Below are positions 13,001 to 25,500 of a DNA stretch of 64,000 nucleotides, piece by piece; the first letter of the stretch is position 1, and every line of letters starts with the position of its first letter. The notes beneath the pieces were generated by a model. That model did not search any database and was not told where the DNA came from. It saw only the letters and a list, made by a program, of their open reading frames with translations. The stretch spans positions 10,607,001 to 10,671,000 of the forward strand of contig OX387205.1 of the NCBI GenBank assembly GCA_947561715.1. The letters run 5' to 3'. A program made the translations under genes and the position numbers. Source of the stretch: Ascidia mentula (taxonomy: Eukaryota > Chordata > Ascidiacea > Phlebobranchia > Ascidiidae).

Positions 13001-13710
13001 AAAGCTTATGACGGGTGGGCAAAAGTTTTTCATGGCACTTTATTTTCGAAGATTATTATCCGATTTTTTTTATTCTTAACTATTAAGGACAAAACATGTC
13101 CATTACATTAGGATCTAGTATTTTGGCCTGTATTGTTATTATATTTTCCCTTGTAGAAATTTTGTCGCAAATTATTGTTGTTTTCAGTGTTGTTGTAGTA
13201 GTTCCATATTGGCGTAAACTATGTAATCACAGAAATTAGTATGATACAATAACGCTTGTACAGCACTTAGCAGCATGTAAAGCAAAATAAACAGCTTCGT
13301 TTGTCATAATACACCGCTTTCGTGCAGCTTTTCGAGAACGTTTTGTCACGAATCATCTGAAATACTGGAACCGCATCATCACCAGTGTTTTGGAAAGCAA
13401 GCGTCCTTATCTTGTGATGTACTTCGAAGACATCATTCAGGATCCGATTGGAAGCGTTAGAAAGATGTTGGAGTTTACTCCTAATCCATTGCTGCATCCA
13501 ACGAACCTGGAAGATCGTCTCTTTTGTCTCAGTCAAGATACCACAGGTCTGCAGAAGCGAGAACACAGGAAATTGCATTTCAACCCTTTCGGTGAGGTCG
13601 TTAGGGGATTAATAAACAAGAATGTGGTAGAAATGAGAGAGGTATTGAAGAAAGCTGGTGTAGAAAACCCTTTACCTCCGTACGAAGATGATCCGGACTA
13701 CGCGCACTGA
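10085..13710 (+). CDS. WSC-domain sulfotransferase (WSCD1/2-like), type II membrane protein
   Basis: Eight exons: 10085-10233, 10392-10432, 10644-10749, 11200-11387, 11772-11961, 12209-12447, 12814-13014 and 13328-13710. Phases join without a break to give 498 residues. Residues 14-30 (MVWVCVAVATFCIIVIS) form a signal-anchor. WSC domain 1 spans about 68-152 with a GCY start and CPGN motif. A shorter WSC domain 2 starts at GCF (175). The C-terminal sulfotransferase domain has the PAPS 5'-phosphosulfate loop SYPGSGNTW (271-279) and the 3'-phosphate motif RSPYRAMMS (Arg341, Ser349). Vertebrate WSCD1/2 share this order (about 570 residues) and act in the Golgi, where sialic-acid sulfation has been reported. 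The substrate here is inferred only. The start is the first in-frame ATG after an acceptor-like site at 10042; a different first exon is possible. Confidence 0.88.
10285..10350 (-). repeat. Hammerhead-like relic, family 2, copy D
   Basis: Minus-strand reading: CTGATGAAG, a short stem (GCCT/AGGT), then AAAACGTAGG and a TTAATTGTGCC tail. The first core block of a hammerhead ribozyme is intact. The GAAA block reads AAAA, which would remove the catalytic G12, so it is probably inactive. It shares order and flanks with 21627-21713. Penelope-like and related retroelements are known to carry such motifs. Confidence 0.35.
10981..11144. repeat. Imperfect inverted repeat in WSCD-like intron 3
   Basis: Arms 10981-11024 and 11101-11144. 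The outer 16 bp (ACAAAATAGCCAATGC) and inner 16 bp (CTTCATGCTACAGACG) are exact inverse copies, separated by 12 unpaired bases in each arm. The 76-bp spacer also contains partly complementary tracts. This suggests a small foldback or MITE-like element lying wholly inside the intron. Confidence 0.7.
11490..11600 (+). repeat. Possible tRNA-derived SINE fragment
   Basis: The tract contains GCGAGTTCAAACCGCACC, which resembles a tRNA/SINE B-box (GGTTCGAATCC type). It lies in intron 4 of the WSCD-like gene. No convincing A-box or cloverleaf was found, so it is not called as a tRNA. Confidence 0.2.
12543..12598 (-). repeat. Hammerhead-like relic, family 1, copy A
   Basis: On the minus strand the tract reads CTGATGAGACC, then ATCGAAACAGTG, then a TGCAGCTC end. 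Both conserved hammerhead blocks, CUGAUGA (12588-12582) and GAAAC (12568-12564), are intact. Helix II has a mismatch and no clear NUH cleavage site was found. It shares core and tail with the copy near 45.7 kb and is arranged in inverted orientation to copy B, 74 bp further on. Confidence 0.4.
12672..12730 (+). repeat. Hammerhead-like relic, family 1, copy B (degenerate)
   Basis: Plus-strand CTGTTGAGACC, TGTCGAACTATAGTGTGTAC and CTGCAACTC line up with copy A read on the other strand. The core is mutated (CTGTTGA, GAACT), so a functional ribozyme is not expected. It sits in WSCD-like intron 6. Confidence 0.35.
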
Positions 13711-13716
13711 TTTTCA

Positions 13717-13722
13717 AATAAA
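13717..13722 (+). promoter_or_regulatory. Poly(A) signal of the WSCD-like gene
   Basis: AATAAA six bases after the TGA stop at 13708-13710. Confidence 0.5.
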
Positions 13723-14768
13723 CAAACACAATATTTTCAGTGCAATTCGTAGGAAATTGTGAATTAAGTATGGATGCACAATACTTACAGTAAATTTACT
13801 TGTAGAGAAATACCAGAAAACTGCTGACCAATATTATGCAATTGCGCAATTATTTCAAACACAACTACATACGTTCATCATCAGTTCAATGTATAACCGC
13901 GGACAGATGGGTTGTAATAATCTTTTGCAAAGTTATTTTACGTTTAAGAGCTGCATCCAGTCTAATGTCGCCAAATCATTTAAAGGAAGTTAGCATGAAA
14001 TGCAGAACGTCGTTGTGGCACGGAAATGTGTTTCTGCCGTCGTAAGCAAATATCGCAAAACCACCAGTATTTTCCTTCATATTTGTCAACAAATTTTGCT
14101 ATAGCCTGCGCAAACCAAAGCATTGCTTTTGTGTTCCTATTATGTTTGAACTGTTTGACTAAGGCAAATATACTACGTTTTGAAAATGTGTACTCAGAAT
14201 GACTGTTTTGTGCAAGGATTTAGAAGCGGTATAATCACAACTTTTCCAGAAGATTCGAATTGAAGCCGGCAGACAAGAACATCACGTGATCACCGATAAC
14301 ACAGAGCGCCGACAGGGGAATTCCCGTGTTGTACGTGCGAGGTAGCACACTGTGCACCTGGCTCACATTTCGAATAGTTTGCAAAATACCGAAAAACTTC
14401 GATGTACTATAAAATTTATCGGTGTCGCATTAGGCCAGCTTAATACTTAACTATTATTCAGCCAAGATATAAATATGTTTTTTTGGTGGCTCTGACAGAG
14501 TAAAAACAGCTTCGTTTGGCATATTTCAGTGAAAATATGCACCCCTGGCTTTGGTTTGTTTGTCTCTTCATAAATTTTTGGTCATTTATAGGAATGGATC
14601 CATTTCAATTGACAACTGAATAAAATAATGTTTAGTCCAGCCTAGTCATGCGCATTTATGACGTCACAGTGTCTACGTGCTGCAAAGAACGTTTGAAACG
14701 CGTCGAACAATCGAGTTGTATTGGTCTGTGTCTATCGACACGAGAAAGTCTGGCGTTCTGTGATTTTG

Positions 14769-14776
14769 TATAAAAG
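14769..14776 (+). promoter_or_regulatory. TATA box, probable promoter of EndoU copy 2
   Basis: TATAAAAG, a near-consensus TATA box, about 430 nt upstream of the EndoU start codon. The acceptor near 15160 would remove most of the distance as a 5' UTR intron. Confidence 0.45.
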
Positions 14777-15199
14777 GACGAAATGCTGTAACACGCCCAA
14801 CTCACTTCTGGTCAGGCGAGGTTGAGTGTCAGTGGCAGCTGTTAGATTTTTTTGTACAAACGTAACTTACAGTTTAGATGTTATGACGTGGGTGCAAAGA
14901 AGCAAGTTGCAAACCTTGCTTACATTTTGACGTGATTTTTTACATCTTTTCGAAATAGATCACACGCTTATGGTATGATTACTTATTTTAGTGGGTACTT
15001 ACGAAGAGGGTCATTCTTTAAAGTGGTACTCGTGCTAACACAGCTAGTGTGATTGTGTCAAACTCGCAGCGTTTACTCAGGCCGAGCATTCAAATTTTTA
15101 GCTTTTGACAATTAATCCACATAGAACGTATGCCTAAATCTAAAAGTGAATGTTTCTTACAGCAAGAGGCAAAAGGTCATTAACATAGGATTACTAAAC

Positions 15200-17966
15200 A
15201 TGAAATTGTTGTTGTGGTTAATATCTGGCTTGCTTGTAGCAAGTGTGTTTGCCGAAGGTAAGTTTTTATTCCTTACAACTTAGTATCACTAATCATCACC
15301 CGAATTTGAGTGCAAGTTTTAACACCTGCTATGTTTCTTATATTTTGTGATGTATGTATTCTTTAATTACTTTAAGCAAGTGCGTTGTGTCAATTCACTT
15401 TGCCTGAGGGTAATGTTTATGGTCACGTACGCTCATTTCCTCCTTTGAGTCATTACTGACGCATCAGCAGCTCTTAGTGATCACGCTTCATATGTGTGTT
15501 CCTCCAACTGAAAAACTGTTTATTGTTGGTAATTCATCATTGCACCGAATTTGAAGGGACTGAAGATTCTTGTGCTGGGAGGTGTAACCAACGACCTGAC
15601 AGCAGCAAATCGTGTCAATGCAATCGACCCTGTCTCCGATTTGGTGATTGTTGCAGCGATTATGTCGATATGTGTTTACAACCACGGTGAGAAAACAAGA
15701 TCTATATTTCGGTTTCATTAAACCGTTTTGCGCTGTGTACATTTTTTACAGCAGTTTTTGTGTTGAACAAAAATAAACACAACTGCTCCTTGTGATTTAG
15801 GCAATCAGCAAATTCCGTGGTTAAATTTAATTTATTTGCAATGCTTGTTTTAGACCGACTTGCGAAAACCGTTGTGGAGAACCATACGACCCCAGCCATC
15901 CGTGCCAGTGTACTGCTGACTGTTCTTCTCGCCACAACTGCTGCCCAGACTACGTGCGTCTGTGTGGGTCCCATCACGACAAACCTGATATTGAAGACGG
16001 AGTATGCGGTAAGTGTTGTATAGGGGCTGCCAATCATAAACAGGAATTGCTGTTGCGTTTCCTTTAACCATTAAAATGAACTTTGTTCGTGGCGATGAAA
16101 TGAATTGTGCAAATGAATTGATGAATTGAAAAAAGTAATCGAACATGAAATACATTAAAATTAGTCTAGGCAAAATTACCTATTTTTAGCTTACATACAA
16201 CTTAAATGCAGTAATTAAATTAATTACAATATGCCTGGCAGCAACATGAAATTACCTATTTTTTATCGGCTGTGAATGCAGTATGACTTGGTTATTGAAA
16301 CAGTTCCATCTTTTATCTTCAATAGCCAAAATATCTGTGACTAACGAAGACATCAGTGAAGTTTCTTTGGAGCTCTGGAGGCTCGACGACAACCGGGCTG
16401 GGCCTGAAGATATTGTTGTGAAACCACAGTCGGTCACAGAGGACGGAGCAAATGTGGATTTGTCACATGAACCGTGAGTACTGGTATCACAAAATCATAT
16501 GATTCACTTTCAAACCGTATGTTTTCAAATGATGCATGTGTCGATCGCGTTGGCTCGAATAAAGAATATCAACGCGATTTTTTTCAGGTTCTTCGCCTAT
16601 GTCAACGAAGACGTGTTACAACGTCCAACATTCCAATCCCTCATTTCCCTTCTGGACAACTACGACCGTCACCAAGGTCAACATGAATCCTTCACGGATG
16701 AGGAATTCGCGGAAGTGAACCGCTTTTTGGACCTCTTTCTGTCCACCAGAGTAGGGCAACGTCTTTACCGATTCCTTGACAGCAAAGGTAAACACGTCCG
16801 CCCTTTGGTTTCTGTTTAATGATTCACAAGATAATTTTATCTTTTAGTAAATGTCGGGCTAGATAAATAAGAAGGCTGAAAATATATACTTATTTCAATT
16901 ATATGCATATTAGTTTTTTTTGTATTGTGGCAATACTTTTAAACTAAATAGTTTCCAACGAGATACGTGGTTACTCAGTATTTACCTATTTTCAGTAGAA
17001 ATGTTCTTGTATCTTTCTAATTAAATAAATTTGTCATTGTTGTTTACTTAGGTCTTGCCGGATGCGGCGACTTGAACACATTCAAAGACCAACTGTACAA
17101 GATATGGTTCCAGATGTACAGCAGAATGCACGGGGCCACCGACTCGTCGGGGTAAAACTTAATTAATGACAGATCGGTAAACCTAAATAAGCCAATTTGT
17201 TTTGGTACATATTTCATATCGGCCCTACAGCTTCTGTATCTTGCTTCAATCACATTTTTGCTCAAATCATATTCCTTTGTTTTAGATTCGAACACGTGTT
17301 CGTTGGCGAAATTAAAAAACGGAAAGTCTCTGGTTTTCACAATTGGGTTCAACTTTACTTGCTCGAGAAGCAGGGCAAGCTGGATTACTACGGATTTGTT
17401 AGGCGAAGCGAAGTAAGTGGACTATGTATTTTATATGTTGTAATAAAGGGACTTAGTATATTTTGTGTTAAAAATCGTATGCGACACGATTTTTTAATGT
17501 TTACACAATCTTTGTAGACATACCCTTCTCAACCTTTAAGTATTGGTATAAAAAGTTCAACAAATGTTTTTTTAAGCCGGAAATTTACGGAGCCAACTTC
17601 AACTGGGACGGCTACGTGAAACCGCTAGGTGGCGTAATGGTGGGAAGCAGTCCGGAACTGGAATTTGCTCTCATAACTTTGTGTCACTTGACCAGGCCCG
17701 GCTCGAAGTAAGTTTACATGGGTGGATTTCCTAAGATCACGAGATTCGCGCATTTTGCAAATGAATACATGCTGTTAATCAATAAACCTTAAAAGTGTTG
17801 CTTTTAGGTATACATTTTTGACTAGTCTGTCATTCTTAGGTGCTACGTGACGCTGGAGAACCGTTCCGGCACGTTGGTCAACGTGCCCATTCAGACGTGG
17901 ACATGGTCACGTGACAGTCCTGGCAACGGTCTCAAATACCTTTCATCGGGATATTTTGTGACATAG
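15200..17966 (+). CDS. Secreted EndoU endoribonuclease with two somatomedin-B domains (copy 2)
   Basis: Nine exons: 15200-15257, 15557-15686, 15854-16008, 16326-16473, 16588-16787, 17052-17151, 17286-17412, 17577-17707 and 17840-17966, giving 391 residues. It has a signal peptide ([18 protein letters not shown]) and two eight-cysteine somatomedin-B domains (about 23-61 and 65-102), one per exon. The EndoU domain follows, with probable catalytic His267 (FEHVFVGE), His282 (GFHNW) and Lys321 (WDGYVK). The role should match copy 1: a secreted, Mn-dependent, uridine-specific RNase by family knowledge. Exons 4 to 9 have exactly the same lengths as in copy 1 (148, 200, 100, 127, 131, 127 nt) and all phases agree, so the genes arose by duplication of an intron-containing gene. 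Confidence 0.93.
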
Positions 17967-19542
17967 AAAAGCGTGAAGAAACAATACAGTTGATATCGAG
18001 CATACTATATGAAAAACTTTCAGCACTTTATGTATTGTGTGTCGTGTGTACATTTTGTTTCGCTTGTTACTTCGTAAATTTGCGTAGACTTTTACGTTGT
18101 TACTTTTACACGTGTTTGTGTGGTAGTGACCATTCCTTTGTACTAATATGCACAATATATTGTGTCTTCTATATTTACTATTACGCAGTAAAATGCTCCT
18201 TTTTGTATCGAGTGTAGTTCATCCAAAATACAGCATATTATATTGCAATGTCTTTAAATATATTTATCGGCTGTATGAGTGCCATGAAACCTCCAAAGCC
18301 GTAGCATTTAATTCATAGAAAACAGGGTGGTATGCAAAAACCCAAAGCGTTCTAATGCTTGTACCCCTTTGGCTATTTTTTATACATTTGGATCTATACG
18401 CCATGAAGCGCAGCAAGAAGAATCATTTATTTCGAAGAACGAGTTTCGAATTGTTGAATGACGCGATGGGACAGCGAGAAGCGATACGAATCAAATCTCA
18501 AACAACGAAGAGGCGCGAAATGGGGGTAGTACGAACGAACGTGAGCAGAAGGCAATAAATAAACAGGCGTAAACACTGAAGTAAATATGTGCACAACGGT
18601 TAGCTCTAGCTAAGTACGTCAAAGTGTAATATAAGATAGGAAACGAACGGTAACTGTAAACAACCATTGGTCCAGGTTGGTCAGGAATGAAATGTTCTGT
18701 TAAAAAGGGACATCGTTACAACTCGTACCTTAACCAGGTCGCTCACAGACATTTAGCAGTCTGTGGGTTCGTTTAAATTGTGTCACTATAGTCCCCGTTA
18801 AGACTTTTGATATCATGACTTTCTGCTATGTAAGTTTGCAACAAACAAATTATGCCTTGAGAAGATGTTCATTTTCTGTACTTTATAACGGCATCTGTAC
18901 ACATAAACATGAAGAACTAAAAATCGACTATAAGTAAAAGTCAGGAAAGGAGTTCGATTAAATCTATTGCAATTCGTAACTGACTTGGGGTCAAACCATG
19001 TAGTACGTGCGGAGTGTATATGAGTACGTTGTCGGGTGGTGTACAAAATGTTACAGTCACATTCGGAACATTATTGTGCGATAAGCAAAAAAAAGACGAA
19101 GAATTGTTGATGCCAATATAAACCTTGCAAGGTCACGGTCACACGGTCACGTGAGAGGTTGCGTTTGAGCCGCCAGCAGCCATCAGTTATTTAGCTCTGA
19201 AAGTGTATCTTTAATCTTCCTCTGTTTCGTGGCAAGAATGTAGCGCCGCATGGTGTTGTAATTATGAGTGTTTCGCAGTTGTCGTACTTGGGCACACTAG
19301 AATGTCTTGGCTATCCACAAGATCAGTATTTGAATGCTGACACGATGCAATACTTTCCATCTTGGCAGAAAACCACGACCGAAACCGGTTTTAGAGTAGA
19401 CACAGCGTGTCCCAGGAATCCACTTGTAGTTTTGCTACACTGATCCTCTTGTCGAAATGGCCAAAGCTCGGGCAAACCTCGTCTGTCCGAACACTTTTGG
19501 GTTTCCCAGTAATTTGCGCTCATGCAATTAACATTTGACCTC
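17967..19542. other. Intergenic region between EndoU copy 2 and the Wnt gene (tail to tail)
   Basis: Both flanking genes end here. A small plus-strand open frame at 18397-18558 (start ATG in GCCATGAAGCGC) is rich in Lys and Arg and unsupported by splice or homology signals, so it is not called. An AATAAA lies at 18554-18559. Confidence 0.35.
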
Positions 19543-22500
19543 CTACAGACAGTAGTGTCGATTTTCTCGCCTCACGCATTCGTCACATTTTAGCTCGCAG
19601 CAGTAGACAAAGCGACAGTTGCACTTCTCAGTAAAAGTGTATACTTGCGTCCTGTAGCCCCGCCCGCAGCACAAATAAGAACAGCTGCCTTGTCCGGCTG
19701 TGTTCGGATCGCAACGGCGTCCAAAGGTCCCCAAACTGCCCTTGGATTTGTTCGGAGCGCAGTAAGATGGCGAAGACTGCAAGTAAACCAGGTCTTCGGG
19801 TGTCACCCTCCGCGCAGTCCGCCTTTTGCGCTCTATCGCTCTCACGCGGTTGCCTCCATGGATTCTAGTTTTCGTACGGTGGCGCGCAAGCTCAAAACCG
19901 CTTTGGAGGTGGTTTGTGGCCGCAGAATGGCGCGGAAAACGAGATCTACCACGCGTTCGAATCCTAGAGCGCATTAGGGACACGCCGTCAGCACCCGCCT
20001 GTACTCGAACCGCGTGGTCGTACTTAAACCTGAGACGTTGGCGCACTTCGACGAAACGCGGCATGATCGGCCAGCAGGTCCAAACCGTACAACTTCCAGA
20101 CAAACCGTGGCACTGGCAGTTGTTGCGCATGTTGTTTGTGATGGTCTGAAAACAATAAAAATATGTAGAGTTTGAGTTAAGTTGCATTTCACAAATGGGA
20201 AATAGGTTCTTTCGGTAACATGCTGGCCACAATATAGGAATACCTCTCTTCATTAGTTTACATTTTTATATTCAAGAAAGTAAACCTAATGCGTTTCGAA
20301 CGCACTGTTTGGTATTTACATTTTATTCGCGTTTCGTTGTTCCTTGTTCTTTTTTATTGCCAATAAATTGTCATTCTTAATTCCGACAAAAAAACTTACA
20401 AAAATTCCTCAGAGAAATACTTTCCCAGTTGCTTATAGCTGAACTTATTATGTGCTCTGGCGAGCGGTTAAAAACCTATGTCGACCGCCTTATTACCTAC
20501 ACCGGAACAGCTGTGCACCCCGACATAACCGCGGCATGAGGTACTATCTCACAACACATCTATGCGGTTTTCTTCCGTTTTAAATAGGCCGACGCTGTGC
20601 GCACACTGCTTGCACGGGTGATTTATGCTGTGTGATTGCAAAAGTTTTCTGCGATATTAGGAGGAAATAAATTACCTTTGAATCTTTAAAAAAAATTCCT
20701 CTGAAATAAGAATTCTTCTGATTAATATTTGGCCAAAAGTCTATAATGGTTTGAATGTAATTGAACTCGCGTATTACATAAGATCTACACGGATGTTGCG
20801 GTTCTTGAATTTGATTCGTATTCAGTTTTGAGTGTAAAGGTAATATTGCGAACAAATTCGCTTCGGTTCTGAAAAGATCTGTTGCTGAACTTGCGCAATT
20901 ATTTGCAGGGGGATCGACGCAATCTTAACTTTACATTCAAAACCTTTTTCGAGCAGCCAGAAATAGACAGTTTTTGGCTGCCAAGAGAAATAAGATTTTT
21001 GAGGAAGGCCCACCTACGTTTGGCACCTGTCCGTCTCCCGGCCTTTAAGGTAACCGCATTTTTCGACAAATTTGGGATTGCCATTAGTCGGTTGAGCGCG
21101 CGGTCGCCATTAGCAGGCGAGCAAATTCCTCGCGAAACTCTGTTTATAATCAGATAACAATGCGTTAAAAATGTAGTTGCATGCGGTGCCGGCAATTACC
21201 GCTTGGTGTGCACCCTTTGCATACAAGTGGGGGGCTTTACAAGAAGAAATTCATTTTGTATGTTGTTTGGCTATTACATGTGCTATCGTCAAATTATATG
21301 ATAAGCCGTATTAGACTTGTGACACTAAACTGTGACGTTGCGACATTTATTAACACATGATGAAGCCAGACGATCTCGCGAAAGTTCGTGTGTTTCAGAA
21401 AGTAAAAATCAGTCTTTTTAAACACTGCTAAACCAGTGTGCTATGTTTAGCCCACATTTTGTATAAAAAGGCCAATTTGTCGTTTTCTGTCGAATTGTGT
21501 TATCTGCAACAGATTTTTTGGGGAAAATTGTGCATACACATGTAATTTATGACAAAAAACTGTCTTGTTTTACATTTCGCGTTCCCTGTCAACTTATTCA
21601 GATCATTTCTAAGAAACTAACCGTCAGGCACAAATAAAAAGGTGATGCCCTGGTGAAGAGTGGTTGTAAAGCAGACAAAACGTCGGTTAATAAAATCTAC
21701 GCTTATTTGTGCCGTAAGATGAAATTTTTATTATGCCTGTAGCAGGGTCATATTCTTTATCCGGATTGTTCCGCCTACAGAATGCCATTGAGGCGGCGAA
21801 TACGCCACAACGGACATCACAAAGCCCTACGTTAGTCACAATACGTTATTAGTCTTTAACAACATGAGTGTTTGAAGAAATGGAGGCGTATTAATATCAA
21901 TGAATCATAAATTCGTGAATAATCAAACCACCGATTTTAAAATATATCGTTTCAAGGCGATTTTTTTGAAAAACAACTTCATGCAAAGTGTGTTTAAGCC
22001 CCGGTACGTTTGTCCCGATTTAGTATTGTTCCAAGGAAAACTAAAAATCTATGATAACCTACACAGACTGAATTATTTTACACGCAATAAAATAACCCAT
22101 GCAATTACTTGAGTGAAAGTGAGTAAGGATAATGTTATATCGTTTACGATTGACTTGTTTGACAAAAACTGTTGCATGCTGGGCTTTACTGACAAAAGGG
22201 GATATTTTGGTTATATATCCACACTTCAAACCTCAAAATATGATTTTCGTTGTTATGCGAATTAGATAATGGGCGATTTTCGTTTTGCTGGCTTCCCTTT
22301 TTTATTTGGCGGACACCGACAATTGTCCATTTTGACGATGTTATCGTTGAGGTTATGAACATTTAGATGCCCTCTTGGCGCAGGTCCGAAGTTAATAAAA
22401 TCCCGACCACCTAAAGTAGCTCTGCTGGGTATTTCATGGAAACTGAGTTAATTGTACGTCGGAAAAACAAATATACCAGTTTTGACAAGTTAAATTGCAA

Positions 22501-25500
22501 ACCTACAGAAGAGTGTAGACCTGAGGTTGCGGAGAAGAGCCCGATAAGCGATCGACTGATGGTACGGGGCATGCGCGCGAAGTGTTTACGGCAACTATGC
22601 CTTTGCTCGTGCTGGCTCCGACCTCAGAAAACACGTGGACGAAAGACCACCGGGCTATAATTAGCGCCCGCAGTATTAACTGATTGGAATCGCGACACTG
22701 GCTCTCGTAACAGAGCCCAGGGACCTCGCGCAGGAGCTTTCAAGGCGGCCCCAATGCGGGATTCGCAATTTCCAAAGCTCGTGTCGGAATTTCGCCTCCC
22801 AAAGACCGTGTTTTGGAGTCCGCGTTTAGTGCAAACGACTCTTGAAGATTGGTTAAGATAATGCAGCCCAATGCAAACATAGCGGCGTCTAAAGAGACGA
22901 TCAAGGTTCGACCGGAGTCGGTCATAATCCCGACGCTTAACAGGAAAAAAGGGCTAGGCTCACACATAACGAGCTTTGCATATATGTGTTGGGTTTCGTC
23001 GGAAGTACAAAGCCGCGTGTGTCGGTCCCTAACGGGATAAAGAACCGTGATACATAAACATTGTGTAGAACGTCCAGGCGTATGTTCTCGGGGGCGTTGA
23101 AGTTCAATTAATCGTTTTAACTTTGTTTACAGTCGGATTTTACGCAATGCGATTTTCGTGATAGTTCAGCATCCAATAGATATTGGTGTTGGCAAAAGCT
23201 GACTTGGCGATTAGTGGCATTTGATGTATTTCTAAGAAAGAGTCGCTTTCTGTTTTCTATTTAGTTTTGTTTAGACGACTTGACTTACACAGACAAACAA
23301 ACTTCTTTGGCGTTCCACAAGTATACCTCAATAAGGACACGAGATACGGCAAAACGTACGATAATTACCCCCGTAGCACGTTGTGCCGAAATGGAAACTT
23401 TGTGACTTGGGTTCGTTAAGATAGTTGCATTTCACTATCAACGAGTTTGTGACGTCAAACCATGAATAGCAAGACACGTCAACATGTGGTTATTCACCTT
23501 CAAGCCCGCTTCGAAGTTGTGGACGTATAAAGCCTCTGTAATATTTCCCTTTGCCGCTTCCTTCTTCCTCTGGTTGATATTCATAAACTGGATCGCTTTC
23601 CTGCTCCCAAAATCCACGTTGTCTCCGCATCCTCCCCACTCAAACTGATCCACCAGCTCATCCAACTTCTCTTCAGTCAGAGTCGTGTGCCTCTTTTGTG
23701 CCTCCTAGTGTGCAAGAGGAATATTTATAATTATTCGTTTATTAGTTCGGAAATGAAGGATTTTTACTTAGTGACAGATTTGGAACCAATATTCGGTATC
23801 TTTTCGCTTCCATGCTTTTAAATACGGGTTGCCACATTAAAGTCAGATTATTGGAATGAAACTGTATGTAGAGTTATGTGATGTTTGAGAGTGAACACAT
23901 TTTTGCTTGAAGCAAATTATTGCAAAATATAATAATTTGCTTCCTAACCTTGATTAGGATGTTTCTTGTTTGTTGCCTGGCGGCCTCCGTACAGCCGCAA
24001 TCCACACGACCTTTGGTACAGGCCAATGTTAGTTGATAAGTAACTGATGCTGCTGTTAACGCTTGAACGTAGGCAGTTTCGCGAAGGTCTGCAAGTAGAA
24101 GGAACAAAGATTAAGTACAAACAGATACATAGTACTGATAAAAGCCAAGTGATGTGTAAAACGAACATGATAATAATTTGGAAACGATTTAACATTTCTT
24201 ATAATATGTAAAGGTACAACACGGATTTAGAAAGGCTGGAAGCAACTGAACCGAACGTCAATCTTCTTGCAATATCACTAAAGAAGAATCCTCTGTTTGT
24301 AAAACAACCTTAGGTTCGCCAGCAGGAGCCTACGCCTCGACACACCTAAACCCGCTTCCGACTGTCTGCCTAGCGCAAGGTACGATTTTGTTGCTGGCCA
24401 TTTGGCGGGTTAAAAGGCTAATCGTCAGTTCTTTGATCGTAGAAGTCACGACTGGCTTTATAGAAGAGTCTGAGACGCGGTTGGCGACTTGGATTACTTT
24501 CTGCTAAGGTGCTTACAACGTCCGTGCGACGACAGGTGATTGTCAGCTATTAAATTCGAGTCTATTGTGTGGCTTCCAAGACGGACGGATATTTTGCCAC
24601 AGATGGCGTCGCGGTTTTGACTTGCATCAATCCGGCGGTTCAAGAATGTTGTTATTTATGACGTATTTGAATTTCAGCCGTGAGATCCCGGCCATAGCAA
24701 CACGATTGGTCAAAAGTACACTTTGACTACAAAACGTTTTTGCACCGAATAAGTTTTATTAAATACACCGACTGCCTGCATAGCTGCGTTCTGAAGAAAC
24801 AAAATTTCCAGCTTTGAGGCTATATGTAACCCTTTTTGAGGTTTGAGCTGGAAGCTATCGGAGGATTAGCGCACTTTGCCTCGATAGCTGGTGAACAGAG
24901 AGAGTCGAAGCATTTTAATTCCGCCACAAGACGAACAAATTATTGTAAACAAACACGAGATTACTCTCAACCAGGTAGAGTACGCGGCCGAACAACTGAA
25001 AATAAGATCTATGTGCGTCGAGGTTTTGGAACAGTGGCTTAAAAACAATACATTTCCTGAATGTTTCAACAAAACTTGCTGATGTAAGGACTTATGTTTG
25101 CACTCGTTTGTAGGTACAACTATTTTGTATGATGGAAAAACATGTTTTCAATATATTTTCGACGAGTTTTTGCTCCTTATGCAGAGCAATAACAGATGCT
25201 TAAGTTTTACCGCATTTACTGTAAAATTATTGTGACTCGAATAAATCTTTGATTCCAATAAATTACCGATACAGAAAGTTTGTTTCTTACAATTGAACCC
25301 AACGAACAGTATCGTGTCCCAGTGACCCGCGCGCGTTTTCATTGCACACTCGTGACGTATGTGAGGGCAATCCACGCCAGTTTCGATAAACTCATGAAAC
25401 GCGAATATGGACTCGACCGGCAATCCGCGCGTTGGTACGATAAATATCGTGGCACCGCGATACAACATTCCGAGCTTATCGCATCACACATCGGCGCGGC

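Larger units (their letters stand above)
13711..15199. other. Intergenic region with WSCD-like 3' end and EndoU copy 2 promoter
   Basis: Begins with the poly(A) signal of the WSCD-like gene. A TATA box lies at 14769-14776. A splice acceptor (TTTCTTACAG) ends near 15160, about 40 nt before the EndoU start codon, so a 5' UTR intron is likely. No other coding sequence was recognised. Confidence 0.4.

Noticed and set aside
18397..18558. Lys/Arg-rich small open frame after EndoU copy 2
   Set aside because: Short, no homology that I recognise, and it lies in the probable 3' flank of the EndoU gene.
22436..22660. 74-codon open frame in a Wnt intron
   Set aside because: No splice context, no recognisable domain, and unusual residue mix; treated as random.
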